In this document: positions 26,901-38,393 of the stretch, piece after piece | Position numbering within the stretch: the first letter of the stretch is position 1 | How the letters are laid out: the number at the start of each line of letters is the position of its first letter | Origin: Ignelater luminosus | Taxonomy: Eukaryota > Arthropoda > Insecta > Coleoptera > Elateridae | NCBI GenBank assembly: GCA_011009095.1 | Contig: VTPC01003830.1 | Location: 131,516 to 195,515, forward strand | Reading direction: 5' to 3' | Length of the DNA stretch: 64,000 nt | Notes under the pieces: model-generated | Told to the model about the DNA's origin: nothing | The model's database searches: none | The model's input: only the letters and a program-made list of their open reading frames with translations | Made by a program: the position numbers and the translations under genes

Positions 26901-29030
26901 AAAAGAAGAAAAAAAGGTGCATGCAGAGAATAAACAGTACAGGAAAAGAAGAGAAGTTAAAAAAGGTTTCGAAGAGGAAAACCAATGGAAGATCAAAAGA
27001 TGTAGAATAACAAGGAAAAAATGCAAGAAACGGAAGAAAAGAAGAAGACACACGAGGAAGTGTTCAGTCCTAGTTTTTAGGTCTGCATCAAACTCACTTT
27101 AGAATTCCTAATTTCTTCAGTAACTGTTATTATTGGAACTACATAAAATGCTACAATCCTCAAAACTTCGACGGTATTTTCGAAAAAAATACCATTGATT
27201 ACTTTTTGGTAAGAAAATTCGATCCGCATCTTGAGCTTCTTTTTGTACTTTTGCTGCACTTTTATGTTTTTGGACAAATTTCTCTACACTGATCGTATAA
27301 AAGAAATCTCCAACAATTTCAGCATATCCAGGTGTTTTAATAACGAGGCACTTATGAAGAAATTAAACTAAATAGAACAAATACCAAAAAGATGCAGTTC
27401 AGATAAACCGAGCTGACAAGTCTTTTTTACTTTTAATATGTAGTCATCAAGAATAACTTACATATTCTCTAATCCAACGGAACTTGTCTCGAAGATAAAT
27501 ACAGTACGCTAGATCAAGTTAAATTGTGTAGAAACGTTATGATATTCTTTGGAAGAAGTAAAGGTAGCAGTTTTGTTTTGTACCAAATGGAGATAGTATC
27601 AAAAATCTACGCAAAAACAGATTTAAAAAGGACAACTGCATCGTCGCCAAAACAGTAGGATATCAATAAAGAATAAAACAACAACAGAGACATATTAAAC
27701 AGCAAGGCATAGGTACAAGCAAGTAAATGATAGAAATGGTGAAGAATGTTTGAATAAAGGAATAGAAGCAGAAAACTAGCACGGAGTATAATTATGTCAA
27801 ACGAATATAAATCGTTCAGATCAAGTAAAAGAAGTAATATAGAATGGCCCCTTTCTTATTCTTTAAAGAAAAGTTAAAACAGGCCTGAATCTTAATTGTA
27901 GATGCATGTTGGTTCTAAACTGTGGGTTCATCGAAAATGCATTTGAAGTGTTTTGCCCGTTTTCTAAATCTTTTGCCTTGGCAATCATTTTGGGTTACCA
28001 AAGAAGTGTTACAAAATACGAGAGATGTAAAAATGTTTTTGCCTTCTTCTAATCTTCATCTTCATGAATCCCTGGATCCCTTTGCGACGTTTTAATAAAT
28101 AATTAAATGACTACAGTGACAGTGGGAAAGACTAGATATTACTTCTTCGTCATTGGAGTTTTTGGGTATTAAATATTAGGTGACTAAAACTGAAATTAAT
28201 TTTAGAAGTTTTACCAAACCAAAAGGCCCTAATTTTGCTACCACTTCCCATAATAATTATAAAACTGTAATATATTAAGGTTTTGTATCTTAAAACTTTA
28301 ATGCAAATAATTATCGAATAAATTCGGCTTCTGATCACTAATGATGATTTTACAATTTTACTTTGAATTCGTTAAGGATTATAAAATCATTTTATTAGAA
28401 TCATTATAATTTCTTAGCACGTATTGTAGGTTATTATGCCGTAAAATACATAAATATAAAAATATTCAATATGGGCAATAAACATTTTTAACGTTATAAA
28501 GATAATAAACCAAAGTTATATTCTGCAATGAAAGTTCCCATAAAAAGGTTAAGAGTTCAACCTTTACAACCAATCAAAAGTTACGTCTCCCAGCATTTTC
28601 AAAATGTTCAACAACCTATGCTGTCTCCCTGTTAAACCATTAAAATTTTAATAAAACCAGCATTAATAGCATGTACTCGTTTTACAGTGACAGAAGCCGA
28701 TAATAATTTCAAACATTTAATTACTTTTACAGGTTTACATTAATTTGAAAGTTTAAAGAAGTCATAATAATCTTCACAAACTTTATTAGTGACTTTAAAA
28801 ACTTTACGAGTTTTACACACGTATATAGCGGTGTCGAATCGCATCAAAAAGTAATTAAGTATTAATTTCATATTACAACATACCTTTCCAAAAGTCTATT
28901 ATCGTGTTAATTCAATCATTTCAAAATTAGCCAGTTTTAGTTTATTAATTAATTCGAAATCAAAAAAAAGAAAAAAACAGTAAACATGCTCTTATAATCG
29001 CTGTCGTAATTCAAGCAGAAAAGCATAAAA
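24000..29030. other. AT-rich intron with unresolved old repeats
   Basis: No gene or classifiable repeat is seen. The stretch 26800-27060, next to the assembly gap, is strikingly purine-rich on the plus strand (A and G runs), which explains the long open frames there. A short GC-richer pocket lies at 24560-24620. Confidence 0.4.
26381..26780. other. assembly gap, 400 N
   Basis: Exactly 400 undetermined bases. The round number suggests an estimated or fixed gap size. Purine-rich sequence on both sides may have stopped assembly. Confidence 0.99.
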
Positions 29031-29280
29031 TCAGTGTGGCGAAATCCGACCACACGAGTTGTAAATTCTGGAAGCAACAAAACAACAAAAAGCTCCCTTG
29101 CCTGCTCGGGACAGACTCGACTAAATTAGTTTAAAAAGCACAGCTATAAACTTAAATGGGGGCTGTAATTATTTTTACAATTGTTCCGAGCGGGGACCCA
29201 TAATTTCGCGTTATAGCTCTTGTCGCCCTTATTTACAACCTCGCGAATGGATCTCAAGAGTCTCGTTTTCTCCAACATTT
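29030..29280. promoter_or_regulatory. GC-richer non-coding island
   Basis: Mixed sequence with GTGTGGCGAAATCCGACCAC, GCTCGGGACAGACTCGAC and CGAGCGGGGACCCATAATTT stands out from the AT-rich flanks. No reading frame is protein-like. Possible regulatory element. Confidence 0.25.
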
Positions 29281-30670
29281 TTCATGTCTAATATAACTAA
29301 TAAGGAACTTATTTGAGATCAGTGCATCACTCATCACTTGCGGTTTCTTCGTAACAATAGGAGTAATATTTCTACATATGAATAATAAGAAAATTCCCTA
29401 GTGGATATTTGTTTCTTATTATTGATAAGAACCCTTGAGTGCAGAAGTGGGGAAAATGAAACAGGAAATTATAGTTATTTACTTCCAAGACTGAAAAAAG
29501 GATGTCAATAATAGCATTACTGAATTTAAAACGGATGTTTTTGTTTGGCTACGAAACTTGTGTATAAGACTTGTTGCATACGTGACAAAATCGAACCTTT
29601 ACGAATTTTTACTGTGTCAAAAACAAAGGCCCATTTATTGATTGCTCTTTCTGCATGACCGCTACATCTCCAAAAACTAAATTATCAAAACTAACCTTCT
29701 GAAAAGAAAGCCAGTAAAAAAAGAGTCATTAAGAAGATAATAGTAAATGTAACAATGTTTATTTTAATAACTCCTGGGGAATCACAAAATGGAAATGGTC
29801 TAATGGGAGAAACACGTCTTGCTCATAAGTTAACTGACTGGGATTTACTCACAAAATTATATCATTATGATCGCTCTTTGTATTTCGTCTCGTATCATTC
29901 AGTTTGACTTGAAGAAGGTGGTTCTAAAATATTATGGAGATCTTAAGGTACTGTCAGCTGAATCGAAGAAAATCTCACCACTACTACTGATTTTTGGATT
30001 AAACTGGAAAGCATCTTCATGTAGCTGTCTGCATACAAAACTTAAATTTGCTATCATGAGTAAAGCTCGACAAACGAATGAGAATTTGAAATTTAAAAAA
30101 TCACTTTAACGGGCAGTATATGGATTTGTGGACAAAAAAGCTAAAAATACCACAACTTCAGTTAGGTATCATATTTATTAGGCTTCTATTCTCTCTTCCC
30201 CTACTCTATAGTAGAACAAGAATAGAACTATTTCATTTGAGTGCAATACACATTTCACACGTTGCTATTTAGGTATATGTATACACAGATCTTTCATTTA
30301 CCGCTAGGCTACAGTAAAACCAAAGTTATGATTCTCGGAGAGATTACTAAGCACCATAACTTCTTTGAACAACAAATCCGGAGTGAGTCAAGCAATGAGC
30401 CCCGTTTGTTTACTAAGCTTTTACTCTACGATCGCACCAAGAATAGAATTGTGTCAATGATGATAACTGTATTATGAGAATTAAAATCTTGCAAGGGTTC
30501 AGTATTAGAAAAAACATATTGTGGGCAAGCTTCTGCAAACAGGCTTAAAGACTACGATTTTCTGATAATAAAGGATATATTCTCATTAAATATCTGCAAA
30601 AGAGTGAAACAATAACTGCAGCTACTTCTTATATTGCTAAAGCAAATGACAGTGGTATGTAAAACAGGTT

Positions 30671-30833
30671 TTTTCTACGCCCGTGTCAAAAGTTGCGGTT
30701 TTCGATACAGTTTTTGATGTCAAAAAAGGCCTAGTGTCCAAAAGTAACATTTCTGCGCACTAGTGTTTAAAAAGATTACTCTTGAGCACGGCGAAAACTG
30801 TACCAAAAAATTTTTTGACACGGAAGTAGAAAC
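30671..30833. repeat. short MITE with inverted ends
   Basis: The left end TTTTCTACGCCCGTGTCAAA (30671-30690) mirrors the right end TTTGACACGGAAGTAGAAA (near 30815-30833). The similarity continues inward: CGATACAGTTTTTG on the left against GGTACAGTTTTCGCCGTG when the right arm is reversed. About 163 bases with no coding capacity. The family is unknown. Confidence 0.6.
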
Positions 30834-31689
30834 AATAGCCTATGTAACACAAGCCAAAAGCACAAATTTTGTATGAATTCATCTAAACAATTTTTTCTTT
30901 TGGCACTTGCTTCATACTATACTATTATAGTTTCTTGGAGATTTCTGAGCACTTCGTATGGTATATCATTATGCAAACCATAAGTTGAGAAGTAATACAA
31001 TAAAATAAGACGAGTCCTGTTAGAAGACTAATAGAACTAGCAACTGGAATTCGTAACTGTTCAAAACAGACATAACTAGAAGATTCCCAAAACGCATAAA
31101 CGAAAAAGTAAACTACAAATGAACATATTATGCCGATAAGCAAAATCCAAAAATAAAAAGATGTTTGAAACACTATTACTGCAAAAGAATATATAAGACC
31201 AAAGCAAAGTTAAAGAGTCATTACACAGAAAAGAAAAATAATAGAAAAAGAGGAGAGATGTGGTTAGTGAAATTAAATTAGATTAAAATTATGTACTATT
31301 GGGCATATGAGGTCTATTAGGGATCGCAAAACGTAAAAGCGAATATCCCCATGAAGTCTTTCCCTGACACCCTATAGAATAATAAAATGATATTCCTATT
31401 CTGTCCTCTGCCTTTTCCATAACCCAAATGACAGAGACATCAAAATACAGTTTTAGAACAACTTCTAATATGACCATAGCTGAATTGATCGTTCTAATAT
31501 TGTAATCTGTTTTTTCCGTTGTAAACAGCAACTAACCATTTAATTATGTAATTTTTGTTCACTTACTTCCTGACTTGATGTTTGCTTAACGCAATACTTT
31601 CATTGATAGTGTTCTGTCATTATTACTGCTAAAAACTAGATATCAATATTTTTCGATTATTATACTATGGTTCTATAAAGCGTACAATG

Positions 31690-32460
31690 TGAAAAATTGC
31701 TTGACAAACGGAAGACTGCTGATATTGCGTTTTCGACAAAAAATCACTCTTTCGAAAAAGTTTTGTTTCCACCCAAATGATTAACCAAAATCATTTTCTT
31801 AAATGCAGAATATTATGAGATTCTACTAAAAAAATCAAGGATTCTTGATGACTACACGAATATTACTACTAAAGAAACATATAGTCAATTCATTTTGGTT
31901 ACGAAGTTATCGGTGTTTAAAGTTGCGTGCAGATGCTTTAACTTTCTGCTGCATCGCCATTGTTTGTCAAAATATTAGAAAAAAATTCGTTAAGATGTAG
32001 GGAAATCATTTCGAAATGTTTTGAATTTACATCCAGTTATACAGGGTGAACTAACAGCTTAACGTCGAAAGAAAGAGAAAACACTTAAAATTCAACTTAT
32101 CTTAGCTACAGACTGTATAATTGGAAGTAGTTTTAAAACATATAAGATATTCTTCTACAACTTTTCTTCATGATTTGTTTAATGTGCAGCCAAAAATTAG
32201 TGTTTGCACGCAACTTTGAAGAACTTAAAAGAAATTATTTGTGTAGTCATTAAGAATTTACCCTATCATTTTTTCGGTAATAGTTCCTAACATCCTGCAT
32301 TTAAGAAAATGATTTTGGTTAGCTTTTGTCCACCCTATACAGGGTGAAGCCATTCGTAAGGTACACTTGGTCGTTTTGGTGGAAGCAAAACTTTTTTGAA
32401 AGTCTTTGTGTCAGAAAATCAATATTAACAAAGATTTTTATTTTCTAAGCAATTTTGCAC
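31690..32460. repeat. long imperfect palindrome made of TACAGGGTG-family elements
   Basis: About 240 bases from 31692 (AATTGCTTGACAAACGG, then TTAACCAAAATCATTTTCTT at about 31783) return in reverse order and orientation between 32200 and 32458 (AAGAAAATGATTTTGGTTA at about 32303, ending TAAGCAATTTTGCAC). The right arm carries about 50 extra bases containing CACCCTATACAGGGTG at 32331-32346. A unit of about 297 bases (32038-32334) has its own inverted ends, TACAGGGTGAACTAACAGCT and AGCTTTTGTCCACCCTATA. Two or more related elements appear to be nested or joined. No coding sense. Confidence 0.55.
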
Positions 32461-33259
32461 ACTGCTGTATGTATTCAAAATACCCTTTAAACTAGAAGCC
32501 ATTCTCTTTGAAATTTAAAGGTTTTTTGTAAGACAATCTCTTTCTTAATCAAACGACCAATTGAAGTGAATGATTAAATTATAAATGTAAAACTTGTTTC
32601 AAATCTTTTATATTAGGAACAAATGGTGCCATCACGTATTGTTACATTTTCTTCGGTGACGGTTATAAAATACAATGTTATATTCTAAAATTTCGTTAGT
32701 CTTTTATGATCTTTTTGTAGTTTTAAGAAAACCTCGGTTTATTTCCATTCAGAGCAATAAAAGAGAGCAAGTTTTCATGCTTATTTTCCGCAATGAATAA
32801 CAAAACGAAATTGATATAATACATACATGTATTATACCGTAGAAACTTTCAGCACAATAAACGGTAGATTCGATCTTATTCGCGATGCATTTTTAAACTT
32901 TACAATGACTATGTGATACGTAACGAATTTTTAAATTAGCGCAATAATATCTATTTTTAAAACAGACATGAATAGCTAACAAACAATACAATACCTATAT
33001 GAAGCATGCAGGGACTTAATCTGAAATTACGTTACATACTCCTTTTCCGGCAGCAACGCATATTTTAGAAAAACAATACAATAATATGATTATAAAAAGT
33101 AATCATTTTCTACATTTCAAAACACATTTTGCAAGCTTCTATCAGTAAAGTGAAACCAATAAACGTTTGAGTGCACCGTTTCGTCTGCAAAAAGCTCAGA
33201 CGAGCGAAAACAACCCAAAACGAGAACAAAACTAAATTACATATGCAAATAGTACTCAC

Positions 33260-33346
33260 GTGGCGCTCTTCAGCCGAGTTGATACCTGCAGGATCCATGG
33301 AAACGGCATCAAACAGCAGCAACGAAGAGCCAATCAGGAACAACAT
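33260..33346 (-). CDS. possible first coding exon of a small secreted protein
   Basis: An ATG at 33346-33344 opens 29 codons, MLFLIGSSLLLFDAVS then MDPAGINSAEERH, ending exactly at a consensus donor CAC|GTGAGT (phase 0). Residues 1-12 form a hydrophobic core and AVS would suit a signal-peptidase site, after which the sequence turns polar and acidic. An in-frame stop lies upstream, so this ATG is a natural start. The pattern (short exon, signal peptide, splice donor, GC-rich upstream stretch) is typical of neuropeptide or small secreted protein genes. A second donor-like GCAG|GTATCA lies inside the exon. I did not find the next exon and do not recognise the protein. If real, it would be nested in a groucho intron on the same strand. 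It may still be chance. Confidence 0.35.
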
Positions 33347-33399
33347 GAAACAATTCAGACGAACACAATTGAGATAAAATGCATAGAACGTGTCGCTGT

Positions 33400-33600
33400 T
33401 TTGCAACAATGCATCTGCGAGCTTGTCGGATCAATGTGACCGTGATTGAAATAAAAAGCGCGACACGGAAAAGCGACGCGCTTTTTATCTTTTTACGTCA
33501 CGGTTCATACACAAATATGCACGAACTTTTGACGCTAAATGAATTTAAAACGCGACCTGTGAATAATCAATTCGTACTCTGCATTTTACCATAACGAACT
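33400..33600 (-). promoter_or_regulatory. GC-rich promoter-like stretch upstream of the small exon
   Basis: Just upstream (higher coordinates) of the candidate secreted-protein exon is a stretch much richer in CG dinucleotides than its surroundings. It contains a CRE-like half site (GTGACGTAA on the minus strand near 33493-33502), a TATA-like GATAAAAAGC, and a perfect 12-base inverted repeat, ATAAAAAGCGCG at 33451-33462 and CGCGCTTTTTAT at 33477-33488, with a 14-base loop. Promoter function is inferred from position and composition only. Confidence 0.3.
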
Positions 33601-33609
33601 TGTTTATTT

Positions 33610-35870
33610 AGGTGTGAAATCCATTCTAGAACGTTAAGGTTTGGTATATAATACAGCTGTATTGAGTTTGTCTCTTGAAAAGTAATTTTCAGGTACAAGA
33701 TCTCTTCTGTAGACTATATCAGTATAATCAGAATTATAACGTGCAAGCACATGTATCAGTTTAATCAGACTGATTACTATACAGGGTATTCAACAATATG
33801 TGGATGGAGAAATTTCAAGAAATGTGAGAGCTCTACTTGTAAGAATAATTTCTTACTGAATCTGAAAAAAGTTATTTAAAACCGGCTGTTGAATTGTATT
33901 CTGGTAATTTGAACTGGCAAGATTTTCTGTAACGATGTTTGATCAAGCAAAGCTAAGCTTTTTTCTTAAATAATAAGGATTCTGCCAGTTCAGCAAGTAC
34001 CTAGATGCTATTCACGGAACGTGTAAGTTTCTCTTTCGGCACATTAAATCAATGCCAAATTGAATTGTTCCTTACCATTCTAGATGCCCATCATATCCAA
34101 TAACAAATACTACAGAGATCGTTTTAGTACGAAAAGATTCCCTGAAAAAGTACTAGTGCTGTTTAGTCAAAAAAGTTAAAAAATTGCGAACAATGGCTAA
34201 AGGTAAACTGGATAATCGCTGCCTGAAATTTGCATGGATTGGAAACCAAAAACCTTTCCAAAAAGGTTCGAGTCCATTATCGCCTTAAGGGTGTAACTAA
34301 AGATAATGAATAGCGAATTGAAAATTGTATTTCCTTTTGCATATCCGGTCAGTAGGTTAGTAGACAATCATGTGATACTCTGGTATTTTGGAATGGATTA
34401 AATCTGCAATTTGGTAATTCTCTTCAATAGATTAAGATAAATAATATGTTTGTTCGGTTCTCTAACTTTTTTGAAATCTGTTTGAGATCAGAATAATAGG
34501 TACAATCTCCCAAGTAGTTTTGCTTGCGTCAAGTCCAAAACTATTTCATTTAACATTGCCAGCAGGAACTGCTTTTAAAGAAAGGGCGGTTTGATTTATA
34601 AATAGTACCAGATCGCATAAAAGAACTGGAGCATAAATAACTAAGGTATCAAGAGAAACAATAATTTCGATCAAATCCAATCAAGCCTCCGTTGAACGGA
34701 TTCTGTTGCAGCTGTCCTGATTTCTGTACCAAAGAATGAGCTTAAAGGTATATTCAATAGTAGTTTGTAGATTATTAGAGGAATAAGGCAGGCTAAACTC
34801 TTTGATCAAAATTTCGGCTTGCCAAGAAATAGCGGCAGTAAGATGATTTAATATCTCAAACTTCGTATGCTGCTAATTATCTATGGAAAGGTCAAGACCC
34901 AGTTAGTCGAGTCGTGTTCCCCGGTTTCATAGATTCATTTCGGCTGTTTTTGGTTAACAAAAGCATTAAAGTGTTCAAAATTCCTAAGTATTTAAATGAA
35001 TCTCGTTCTTACAGAATAAACTCCAAACAATAAGAACTGACAAAATTTTTGGAATTGTTAAGGGAAGCTCAAGAAATTAAAATATCCTAAAAGATAAAAG
35101 GGAGTTTAAAGAAAGACTTTGGGAAGCGTCTTTCTGTCAAATTAAAAATGAAACTGACGCTAGTGAACAGAGATAAAAAACCATAATGAGATTTAGATTA
35201 TTTCTATATAACATACTAGGAATCTCAAAGACGATAAAAGTCACCAAGCTGTTATGATATTATAATTCTAATAATAACATACTGTATTGAAATTAAGATG
35301 ATAAATGAAATTTTGGAAACCTTCACATTAAAGGTTGTCAAAATTAATATTAACAAAACAAACAAACAAAAACACAGAGTTAAAACAGAAGTAAACGAAG
35401 CTTTTACAATCTTATCTAACGAAAGGTTATATGATAACAACAATTCTGCATTTAAAGAAAAACTAAAATTCACTGACTACTTCAATATGTCTTCTCAAAG
35501 ATCTTTTCACACTAGACAGGACGAGAGAGATTTTGCATTATTTTTAGAATTTCCATCTCGGGGTTGTGGTTGGATTTTACGCGCATCTCCAAGTCAGACA
35601 GAATATATTAAAGGATAAGGGTTGATGGAAGGAGTTTTAGAGCGGTCGGAAAATGAAATTGGATACTAGGATTTCTGTTTTACGCGGGACGTTGATAATA
35701 TTACTGATGTTTATTAGTTTGTTTACACATTTCCATAAGATTTTTACATCCACCTTTTTGCCGAAGTTAATTATGTACATGACCTTTCAATTTGCATCTC
35801 AAAAGGTTTTCCCCAAGCGAGACTCCTTTTGACATCTGGAGATCAAACACACCACTGATGCCTGCATGGA
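33610..35870. other. AT-rich intron, unassigned
   Basis: A TATACAGGGTATTC end lies at about 33780. From 33880 to 35000 the sequence has the look of a decayed repeat, but no family could be named. The open frame 35298-35618 (plus) is not recognisable. Confidence 0.35.
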
Positions 35871-36130
35871 AAATAATCTATTCGCGATAAAAGAAACCGC
35901 CCTTACGTTTCCGAGCAAGGAAAATGGAATCGCTCCTTGTATTCAAGTTCGCTAGGCATCGCGAGCTCGTTTTCGTTTGAAAAGCGTCAGCAAATAAAAT
36001 TGTTATGATTGATCAACAAGGACGCGAGTTGTAGAAAGAGCATTTCGATTTTTCCATCATAACACGAAGAGGGTTGAATTATTTATTTCCTTTTCCGCAC
36101 GGAGTTGGGAGTTAGTTCTGCAACTTGAGT
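35870..36130. promoter_or_regulatory. GC-richer non-coding island
   Basis: Mixed sequence with CTATTCGCGATAAAAGAAAC, GGCATCGCGAGCTCG and AAGGACGCGAG between AT-rich flanks. No coding sense. It lies 1.5 kb downstream of the groucho GP exon and may be an intronic enhancer. Confidence 0.25.
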
Positions 36131-37580
36131 TCAGATTCTGAATAACCCTCTTAGAACTGCAACGCTACCTGCATCTGGAGGGTGTTTCAAAGATCTATTC
36201 GTTGGTTGTCATGCCGACGAGTTATTGTAAAGAGAGTCTCATTTCACCCCAATGCACAGCATTTCACGAATAATCTCGAAATTTGAAGGTGAAGACATAA
36301 AATTTATTTTACTTCAACCAGTCTTGCGTAAAAAAGAGGGTTCATTTCCTACTGGATTACTAAATTATATTGTGTAGCTCACATGTTGTCATGAGTTGGG
36401 AAAGAATTAAATTGTTTTACATCAAGATTTATGTTGAAATTTTTTAAACTAAAAACATACCTACTAGGTAATTCGTACGATTTGATAGCTTCCCATTGTG
36501 AAATGAGTATTTAATCAATAATTAACCACTTATTAACAATAAAATCATCTTCTAAAGAGACATTAAAATTCTTTAAGAACTGGGAACACAATCGCGCTAG
36601 AAATTAAACTCTACGAAGTGGAACCAAGCCCTCGTGAAAAAACGGGGAAAATGCCGAATACATATTTAGTACTCCAGAGCAGGCGGCAGCGGAGCTCTTT
36701 GAAATGGAAATTAAAATCTCGAGGGTGCTGCATTCCCTGAGGTATTTCAAGTAGTAAGGAAGCACTTCGGAGGGAATTTTCACAAAAAAGTTTTCTTCGG
36801 TTAACAGGGGCCTTTGCACACCTTGTTGGTACTTAATTGGCAGAGAAAGAGGGTAATACTGATAACAAATAAGAAAGCGATTCGACCCAACTTTTAAGCC
36901 TTTTATAATTATTCTTTCTAAGAAGTTAACTTTTAAAAATTCAAGCACTTAATGCACGTTGATTATGAAAACAAAGTGGCGCCGCCCAAATAAAAAAGAT
37001 ATAATTTAATAAAATGGAAATATCTTAGAATAATGATATTTAATTAAGAAATGCACGGTACGTTTTGAAAAAGACTTAAAAATAAAAGGAGAAAAGTTGT
37101 TGCCCTGGCAATGTGATTCGTATTGTCTATTGAAGCGTGTAACGCAATTTTTATCGCTTGATAAATCACATTTACTATCAAATCAATAAATCGGAACCGG
37201 TGGACTTAAAAAGAAACGAAAAACTCACTTCCCCTTTCCGCATTCATATCTAAAGAAGATCTCGGCTTTTCTTATTTTGATCATATTACATACTTTATAT
37301 GTCATTTTAAAATTCGTTTTATTTTATTTAGAGCTTCACACTTGATTAGTATTTAAGTTTTTCAATAGATTATCCTTTGAAGGGTAACCAATTTGATTAA
37401 CAATCAATTTTGTAGTTTGTTTTTTGATACGACAAGTCGCAAGTTGTGTATTTGAACATAAGACAGAAACATCATTAGATATCAATCTACTTTCGCTTTT
37501 TAAGTTATTAATGGATTCCATCAGGAAGTTGGTGAAGAAGAGAAGTTTACTTAGAAAATAAAAACGCAGGATATACTAAC

Positions 37581-37818
37581 CGCTATTTGACTTGACATCG
37601 TCTGATCGATGCAAATCGGGTTTGGCAGCTAACATAGAGAGTGGATGTTGTCCGTGTGCCCCCAAAGCCCCTGAGAGCCCTAAGAGACTGGCAGCTGTGC
37701 TAGGGGGAGCTCCCGCAAGACTGGGGTGCGGCATCATGGGGATGGGAGGCGCAGCATGAGCTGGAAGTTGCTGGGCGTGCATTTGTTGAAGCAGACGTGG
37801 CAAATCCGGTCTTTGTTG
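37581..37818 (-). CDS. gro: groucho internal exon, GP-domain part
   Basis: The 238-base exon encodes 79 residues plus one base: QQRPDLPRLLQQMHAQQLPA, then PPIPMMPHP, STAASLLGLSGALGAHGQ and KPDLHRSDDVKSNS. Its proline, alanine, histidine and leucine richness and the SLLGLSGALGAHGQHPLSML block match the GP region of insect Groucho, which helps contact histone deacetylase Rpd3/HDAC1. The acceptor is TTTGTGTTTACAG (phase 0) and the donor is G|GTTAGT (phase 1). The segment PDLPRLLQQ has no match that I recall in the short Drosophila GP region, so this exon may be longer or alternatively used in this lineage. The next exon, expected to carry the CcN nuclear-localisation region (SVSP and RRKDEK-type motifs), was not found below 37580. 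Confidence 0.95.
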
Positions 37819-38393
37819 CTGTAAACACAAATTAAATAATGTTTAAACAACTTAATTGATAACTAATAGAATTTAATTTAAAAACACCAAGTACTGTATT
37901 GTATGTTCGTGCTCTACAACATCCACGTATTTAATTTTAGTCCTTGAACAATGTTTAAATTTCTATTCGTCAAATTGGAACGTTCAATCGTAAACTAACA
38001 AACGAGAAATGTAAATATTAATTAAATGTGTGTAATTCAATGAATATATTATACGAGGTGATGCAAATTGGGTGTGATTATGAGAAATCTCGCTTAGTAT
38101 TAACGGTAGCAGAAAACGGCTTTCGTGACCACGGGCTACATTTTCAAGACAAGTTAAATGGTGAAAACAAAAATCAACTATCTCAATGTGTTTTAGAAAT
38201 ATCAGCCAAAGACACTGTTTGGTAAAATAATTTTTCCCTGATATTCCAATATTTGAAATTTTTTTGTCTTGATGGCAACCAAATTTTTGTTTCCGCCATT
38301 AAGTCTGTTTTAAGAAATGAAATCGTGAAGTACGTGATTAGTATTTTCTGTCAGCAAGATTATCACATTTTCCATTGTGTTTAGACCACCCTA

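Larger units (their letters stand above)
1..37580 (-). other. gro: groucho downstream intron (partial)
   Basis: This follows the phase-1 donor of the GP exon. None of the expected downstream groucho motifs (CcN, SP or WD40 repeats) was recognised on the minus strand, so I infer that the next exon lies below position 1. If so, this intron is longer than 37 kb. It carries most of the transposon remnants of the window and a candidate nested gene start at 33260-33346. A short exon could have escaped reading by eye. Confidence 0.5.

Noticed and set aside
26280-27051. Long open frames across the N gap
   Set aside because: They exist only because the undetermined bases contain no stops and the flanks are purine-rich.
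36604-36948. 114-codon open frame on the minus strand, considered as the next groucho exon
   Set aside because: It does not contain CcN, SP or WD40 motifs, and its phase and borders do not match the GP exon's phase-1 donor.
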